Assembly (NCBI GenBank): GCA_002633025.1
Contig: NMRB01000123.1
Location: forward strand, 147,003-211,002
Length of the DNA: 64,000 bases
DNA from: Notospermus geniculatus
Taxonomy: Eukaryota > Nemertea > Pilidiophora > Heteronemertea > Lineidae
Reading direction: 5' to 3'
Shown here: in pieces, positions 58,774 through 64,000 of the stretch
Position numbering within the stretch: position 1 is the first letter of the stretch
Layout: every line of letters starts with the position of its first letter
Made by a program: the position numbers and the translations under genes
The notes under the pieces: model-generated
The model's input: only the letters and a program-made list of their open reading frames with translations
Told to the model about the DNA's origin: nothing
The model's database searches: none

Positions 58774-59445
58774 NNNNNNNNNNNNNNNNNNNNNNNNNNN
58801 NNNNNNNNNNNNNNNNNNNNNNNNNNNNNNNNNNNNNNNNNNNNNNNNNNNNNNNNNNNNNNNNNNNNNNNNNNNNNNNNNNNNNNNNNNNNNNNNNNNN
58901 NNNNNNNNNNNNNNNNNNNNNNNNNNNNNNNNNNNNNNNNNNNNNNNNNNNNNNNNNNNNNNNNNNNNNNNNNNNNNNNNNNNNNNNNNNNNNNNNNNNN
59001 NNNNNNNNNNNNNNNNNNNNNNNNNNNNNNNNNNNNNNNNNNNNNNNNNNNNNNNNNNNNNNNNNNNNNNNNNNNNNNNNNNNNNNNNNNNNNNNNNNNN
59101 NNNNNNNNNNNNNNNNNNNNNNNNNNNNNNNNNNNNNNNNNNNNNNNNNNNNNNNNNNNNNNNNNNNNNNNNNNNNNNNNNNNNNNNNNNNNNNNNNNNN
59201 NNNNNNNNNNNNNNNNNNNNNNNNNNNNNNNNNNNNNNNNNNNNNNNNNNNNNNNNNNNNNNNNNNNNNNNNNNNNNNNNNNNNNNNNNNNNNNNNNNNN
59301 NNNNNNNNNNNNNNNNNNNNNNNNNNNNNNNNNNNNNNNNNNNNNNNNNNNNNNNNNNNNNNNNNNNNNNNNNNNNNNNNNNNNNNNNNNNNNNNNNNNN
59401 NNNNNNNNNNNNNNNNNNNNNNNNNNNNNNNNNNNNNNNNNNNNN
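58774..59445. other. Assembly gap, 672 N
   Basis: A run of N. The open frame that appears to cross it is meaningless. Confidence 0.99.
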
Positions 59446-60994
59446 TACAGTTAGGCCTACTAAACAGTTAGTCTAGTTCAAGTACCTAAGATTCTCGCTA
59501 GACTAAACTACATGTAGGTATTGGTAAGATGGTGGCCAGCGGCCCTGGTTGTACTGCAAGTTGACCGATCCATCCAAACTCAGAAGTTGACCGGGAGCTG
59601 CATCGACTCGAGGGGCTAATGTGATTCACATTAGCCCTAACGGTGTCATCTGGAACCAGTCTGCATCTACGCCCTTGTGCTGCGCATGCGCACTTGCCTA
59701 ATCTGCCAGCATCACCAAATGGTCTGCTTCAGTCAGAGTTTATGAGGGAAAGATTTGCCTGGTTCAAGCCTGGTTGAAGATAAGTCAACTTTTCGCAAAA
59801 ATCGCTATAGGAACAAACATTATGATATTGTTCTGTTGGTAGCCGGACTATTTCCCATCGTCTGAATGACAATGATGATGTAGTTACTTTGATAATTGGT
59901 TGTTATTATGATGACCAGGATCATAATCATTATCATTACGACATGGGATGGAGCTTGAAGAATACATACTACCATCGCCTCATCTCTTTAATTCATCTAG
60001 TACGACCCGTAATAGGCTGTTAATACAGTGACAGCGAGCAACAGCGGTAAAACTTACCATAATGCCTTGTAAAAGTAGCCTTGCCTCTCACCCGATTGCA
60101 ATGGATTCGAACTCGGCCCAACAGTCAAGACGCCATCTTTGGAGTCGACGGTGGCGATCCTAGCGGCAGCTCAACCAGCTAGGAGAAACGTTAGTTTTGT
60201 TTTCTTCGCTTTATTTTTCATCCGTTACTAACCTCAACTGTTCTCACAAGTATTCTAAAAGAGGTATTTCTTACAGAGGGGCTAAAATGTACAGGTTGCC
60301 CAATATTATCAGAAAGGGTAGGGCTAGTGATAGCCATGCAGCTGATCGACGATCTAATTGGCCCATTTGTGCCACGTGACCGTGTGGAATTTCATTACGC
60401 GTTAGGCCATCGTCTACCGTGGGCAAAAATCGTTTTTCGTTAGTTCCCAGTTTGAATTCTATTCTGTAGATTCACACACTTCATTCCGGTGTCATTTCCT
60501 GTCCAAAGTAAAGCGACAGCATAAATGCTGTAAATTAATACGCCATGTTTATGAAAAAGGTGGTGTTCACCTACCTACGCATGACGACGCATATATAGTT
60601 TTCCAACATTTTACATCAATTTGATTATTCGATAGGTATCAGATGTATTCCAGGATCGGCCATGGCACTCACTTGGAGCCTACCCATCATAAAATGTGTT
60701 ATATACTTACATATTACAACAAGAGATATAGGTACATATATTCATTCGTAAACAAAGATATAGAGTTTTGGTATCAAACACTAGAGACTAGATTCACTAT
60801 ACATTTACATCTCGATTATGAAGATTATCAACTCGACACTAACCACATTCCGTATCGTACATAAGTTTCATTCTAACACATTTTAAATGTAATACTGTGA
60901 TGTACCGTATTACCTGACTATTTTGGTTCTATTAAATACATATATGTACATGTATTATGCAATAAGAGTAACATACACAGACTTCTATAAACAA
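59446..60994. repeat. Right copy of the direct duplication flanking the gap
   Basis: The right copy begins at the first base after the gap at exactly the same word (tacagttagg) as the left copy, and the left copy ends where the gap begins (cttctataaacaaaa). This is the pattern of two overlapping haplotype contigs scaffolded side by side with an estimated gap. Confidence 0.88.
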
Positions 60995-61059
60995 AACAAG
61001 TTTTTGGTAATACAATCGACGATATTTGCAATGAATATACAAACGCTGGAGAACCCGCC

Positions 61060-61130
61060 TAGACTGGTTCCCGACTTTGCCGCTGGACTCCCCGAGCGGG
61101 AGTGCAGCGGCAAAGATGGGAACCAGTCTA
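61060..61130. repeat. Foldback, 26-bp arms (tagactggttccc family)
   Basis: 61,060-61,085 and 61,105-61,130 are reverse complements with two mismatches. A similar hairpin with gactggttcc ends and an inner perfect palindrome (agggctaatgtg...cacattagccct) lies at about 57,381-57,455. Confidence 0.75.
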
Positions 61131-63015
61131 AACAAGCCGTATTGTTTCACCAACTTCGATGTCGGCCATCTTTGATGCCTTCACCATGCGTACGAGTCAA
61201 TTTACCGATCTGAATTTATTCGCTTTTCACCGGCGGGGCGCGGAGCAAAATATTTCGAAAAATCAAGGATGAATGCTGTCAGCATGAAATGTTTTTACGT
61301 CATAGTTGCTGAAACAAGAAGAATCTTTGAAATGAACGCTTTCGAGTCCAGACAACAGGCGCACACTTTATACAATGATTATATAGGCGCCTCTTGCAGC
61401 AAATTGTTGCTGTAGTTTTTTATGATGTTTTATTCCTATTACATGTAACTATCAGGGATGCTGAAAATAAGACATTACACATTCAATTATACACAAACAA
61501 TTTCTGTACAAACGCTGATACATATTGTGCGTGGTATGGTTACAAAATGTGATGTTCTATCCTTGTGTCTGCATTCTGGTTAATAATGACCGAGGAACGA
61601 AATGGTCATAAAGAAATAATGGAATAATGCTATGACTGCCATCATGGTGGGTTTCTGCTGGTTTATCGCTAATTTCAACGAGTGAGCATTAACAAAAGTG
61701 TCTATCCTTTGACGCAGTTGACTTCTAGCTCTGGTTAACTGGGCTAAATTGCTTCCTGCCAGTGGCCTACCATTCTGAATCCGCCTCGATCTGGAGCCGA
61801 TGTTCAGCCATTGGCTCAGCGGTTCGCCAAAGCTTACGTCGGTCAATCCAAATCCCGCAATGAACGCACACCGGGGAAGGTTAAAGGTCAAGGTGTTGCT
61901 GAATCCGAACCTGTTAAAGACGCTGAAGTACCGAGAACGTGTACCTAATACGTCTCTGCTTCCAATGACACACTATGTGCTCTTTTCCTAAAAACTACCA
62001 ATAAATGCAGCTTACAACACTAAAATCTAATGTCGACCATATGTTCCTACTAAATCACAACTGTATAGGGCCATATACACGTACACCTCTCAGAACAAGT
62101 TCCATAACTGGCCAGCTAGTCACTGATTAAAACTGACCGAGGTGGCCATTATTTCGGGAGGAGTACATTGCATGTATAAAAACACTGCAGTACATTTACA
62201 TGTACATCTACACACGTGAGAAATCTTCCATTACAGCCCGGATATTCACGATCAGGGTTAGCACACACTGCGAAAATGCCTTTTCTGTTGATTTCGTCTA
62301 TTATTGCAGCGTCGGGTGTCATCAGTGTTCTGTACAACTACAGCATCCGTGATCCCTTTTTTCCTTAATCAAGAGGAAATTATATCGACGCAGGTGCCTG
62401 TTCCCATGAAACAGCCGGAAACAGCCGGTAGAGGATGACGACGAGAATAAAATTCATATCATCAACTCCATCGCAAGTTTCCGGTCTGCACTCAATCAGT
62501 TTACCTTTCTTCGTCGCAAAAATATTCGTAACCGAGGGACAGCATTCGGTCTTACCGGAAAGTCCCGAAGTCATTCGAATACCTACTCAGGTGACTCTTC
62601 GTCCAACAGCGAGGACGTCTGCCCAGATACAAAGAAAAGGCAGTTTGCTCCATGCCTACAGGCTGGTTGCCCTGGCGTTCTCCGACGTTTCAGCTGCGCG
62701 GCTTCAAGCCAAAATAAAAAACAGCGTTTCTCTCCAAGACCAACATGGGATATCGCGATCCTCCTTTTGGTAACGTTTTCAACTAGTCACAATTTCTTCT
62801 CACAACCGAAACAATTTCTTCTCACAACCGAAACAAACTCGACCACAACTCACGATGTTTGACACACGTGTTGGCCATATGAACGGTGACGTCATATCTA
62901 GCCAATCAGCGCCTTGCTTCACGAAAATCATCGACTTCCGTCATGTCACAAACCAGTTTTTACTGTTCCTGACATTCATGGTGTGCCGTCCTGAAATACG
63001 ACCTAACGTTGGGTC

Positions 63016-64000
63016 TTATACAGCGGTGAGAACAGCGCCGTCCTCCTGGATCCCGGTGTAGGTTGGAGCTGGGATTGAGTACTGAAACTGTTCTTGTTCT
63101 TGTTCCGGTCTCCGAAGATCGATATCAGGACGGAATAGAAGTTTGCATCTCTGAAAAAAGGGAGATACATGTACTCCTATTTTGGTCGTGTCGTGTTCAC
63201 TGTGCTCGTTCTATTGGTCAGGCCCACCGCGAAAAGGTCTCCAGAGACTCGCTCTCGAAACTTTTCTATGGGGGATAACGCGTGGCAGTTATGTGTCATA
63301 AGTGACTCGAAGCTTATGGTACTTTTTTACCAAATCGGAAATCACTTTTATGAAACAGGCCCCTCGGCATCAACTATATGTATGAACACATTCAATCATC
63401 AAACTTCAAATTCCTCAGGAAATTCTTGTTTTTGACGCCATTTACAGCAAGAACTCTGCCAAATCAATGATTTGAATATTTTTCAACTCCAAAGAGTCGG
63501 ACGAGAGAAGAAGCTGACATTACCTCTCTAAATGTTCCCGGTGTAACCGAGAACTTGTAGATGGCATAAATGGGCACCACGAGTATTGACGACAGGGCCA
63601 TGAAGACTCCAATCAGCTCACCCCAAAGAGGGTACTTATACACCTCCAAATACGTCAGGGGCTTAAACTGAACCAGGCTGAAGATGAACACACCCTAAAA
63701 AACAATGTTACGTTGTGAGTACAACATCATGAAGGGAAATACTGAGCCAATCAAAACGCTTGTTCTGTCGACCAATCAGAGAGTCCATCTATGGGGTCAG
63801 CTCATAATCAATAGTCACACTTTCTTTTGATCGCAGCTGGTGTAACATGCTGTTGGGATATCCCTTTCTGTCGGAAAATATTGCCCATGGATATACTTAC
63901 AAAACATATAAATGGAGTGGTAAATGTCCAGCAAATTTTCCAGAAAATACAGGGATAGTACCCTATCATGTCGTTTAGTTTGTCGTAAAAGCGGTTCACA
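63016..64000 (-). CDS. SLC6 sodium:neurotransmitter symporter, C-terminal exons (partial)
   Basis: Three in-phase exons of a Na+/Cl- dependent transporter whose 5' part lies beyond the window: 63,901-64,000 (cut by the window end; [20 protein letters not shown] then CWTFTTPF), 63,524-63,694 ([15 protein letters not shown]... [31 protein letters not shown]) and 63,016-63,150 ([16 protein letters not shown]..., stop at 63,016-63,018). These cover about transmembrane helices 11 and 12 and the cytoplasmic tail. The tail ends in LTAV, a possible PDZ-binding end. SLC6 proteins move amino acids, GABA, glycine, monoamines or related solutes across the plasma membrane. The substrate cannot be inferred because the binding-site helices are outside the window. 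Confidence 0.93.

Larger units (their letters stand above)
56808..63015. other. Repeat-rich region without recognised protein gene
   Basis: 56.8-57.2 kb continues the upstream spacer homologous to those of A and B. 57,215-60,994 is a pair of direct copies around an N gap. 61.1-63.0 kb has only short frames; the block near 62,086 (ctcagaacaagttcca) also occurs at 37,196 and 43,483. Part of this should be the 3' UTR of the SLC6 gene. Confidence 0.55.

Noticed and set aside
58700-59476. 258-codon frame
   Set aside because: Consists almost entirely of N from the gap.
62380-62773. Opposing frames of 64 and 112 codons upstream of the SLC6 3' end
   Set aside because: No family resemblance; probably 3' UTR or intergenic sequence.
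1-64000. CRISPR array, operons or prokaryotic features
   Set aside because: Introns, tRNA introns and MITEs show a eukaryotic nuclear sequence; the tandem repeats have no unique spacers.

Overview
This is a gene-bearing stretch of an animal nuclear genome. Its genes are split into many exons of 40-250 bp with GT-AG introns, two tRNA genes carry introns, and small palindromic transposons and minisatellites are abundant. Frequent taggccta and acatgtacatgt words, high heterozygosity and small introns suggest a marine invertebrate, perhaps a deuterostome (echinoderm, hemichordate or cephalochordate); the species cannot be settled from sequence alone. All gene models were built by hand from splice sites, reading phase and remembered family motifs; no search was run.

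Layout. 0.1-0.6 kb: last exon of a ninjurin (minus). 0.6-13.9 kb: no recognisable protein gene, but tRNA-Tyr, tRNA-Ile(UAU), four minisatellites and several MITEs. 13.9-17.4 kb: two tandem caveolin genes (plus). 18.9-23.7 kb: SUCLG2, mitochondrial GTP-specific succinyl-CoA ligase beta subunit (minus), with a duplicated exon 9. 24.2-26.9 kb: SUMF1, the formylglycine-generating enzyme (minus). 27.1-29.8 kb: SETMAR-type SET-domain methyltransferase (minus), partly present twice because of an unmerged assembly overlap. 30.1-56.4 kb: cluster of three secreted M12B-type metalloproteinase paralogues (minus). Copies A and C are full length, and B is a 5' half made by a 6.4-kb tandem duplication. 56.4-63.0 kb: repeats and a 672-N gap. 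63.0-64.0 kb: the 3' end of an SLC6 transporter (minus) that runs off the window.

The most unusual content is the metalloproteinase cluster. Assembling 18 phase-consistent exons per gene gives proteins of 799 and 772 residues. Both have the order signal peptide, PAN/apple, M12B propeptide, metzincin catalytic domain, F-type-lectin-like domain and two ShKT domains. The zinc site reads HETSHLLGMPD or HETAHLLGMPD, so aspartate stands where ADAM/ADAMTS enzymes have the third histidine. A Met-turn follows (SGLMRS). The three copies share a compact upstream module of E-box, CRE and TATA-like box.

Three places (27,871; 50,741; 58,774-59,445) have N bases flanked by near-identical direct copies. They are best read as overlapping haplotype contigs that were not merged, so the second exon sets there should not be counted as genes. 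The 6.4-kb duplication has no N at its junction and its copies differ by dated transposon insertions, so it may be real.
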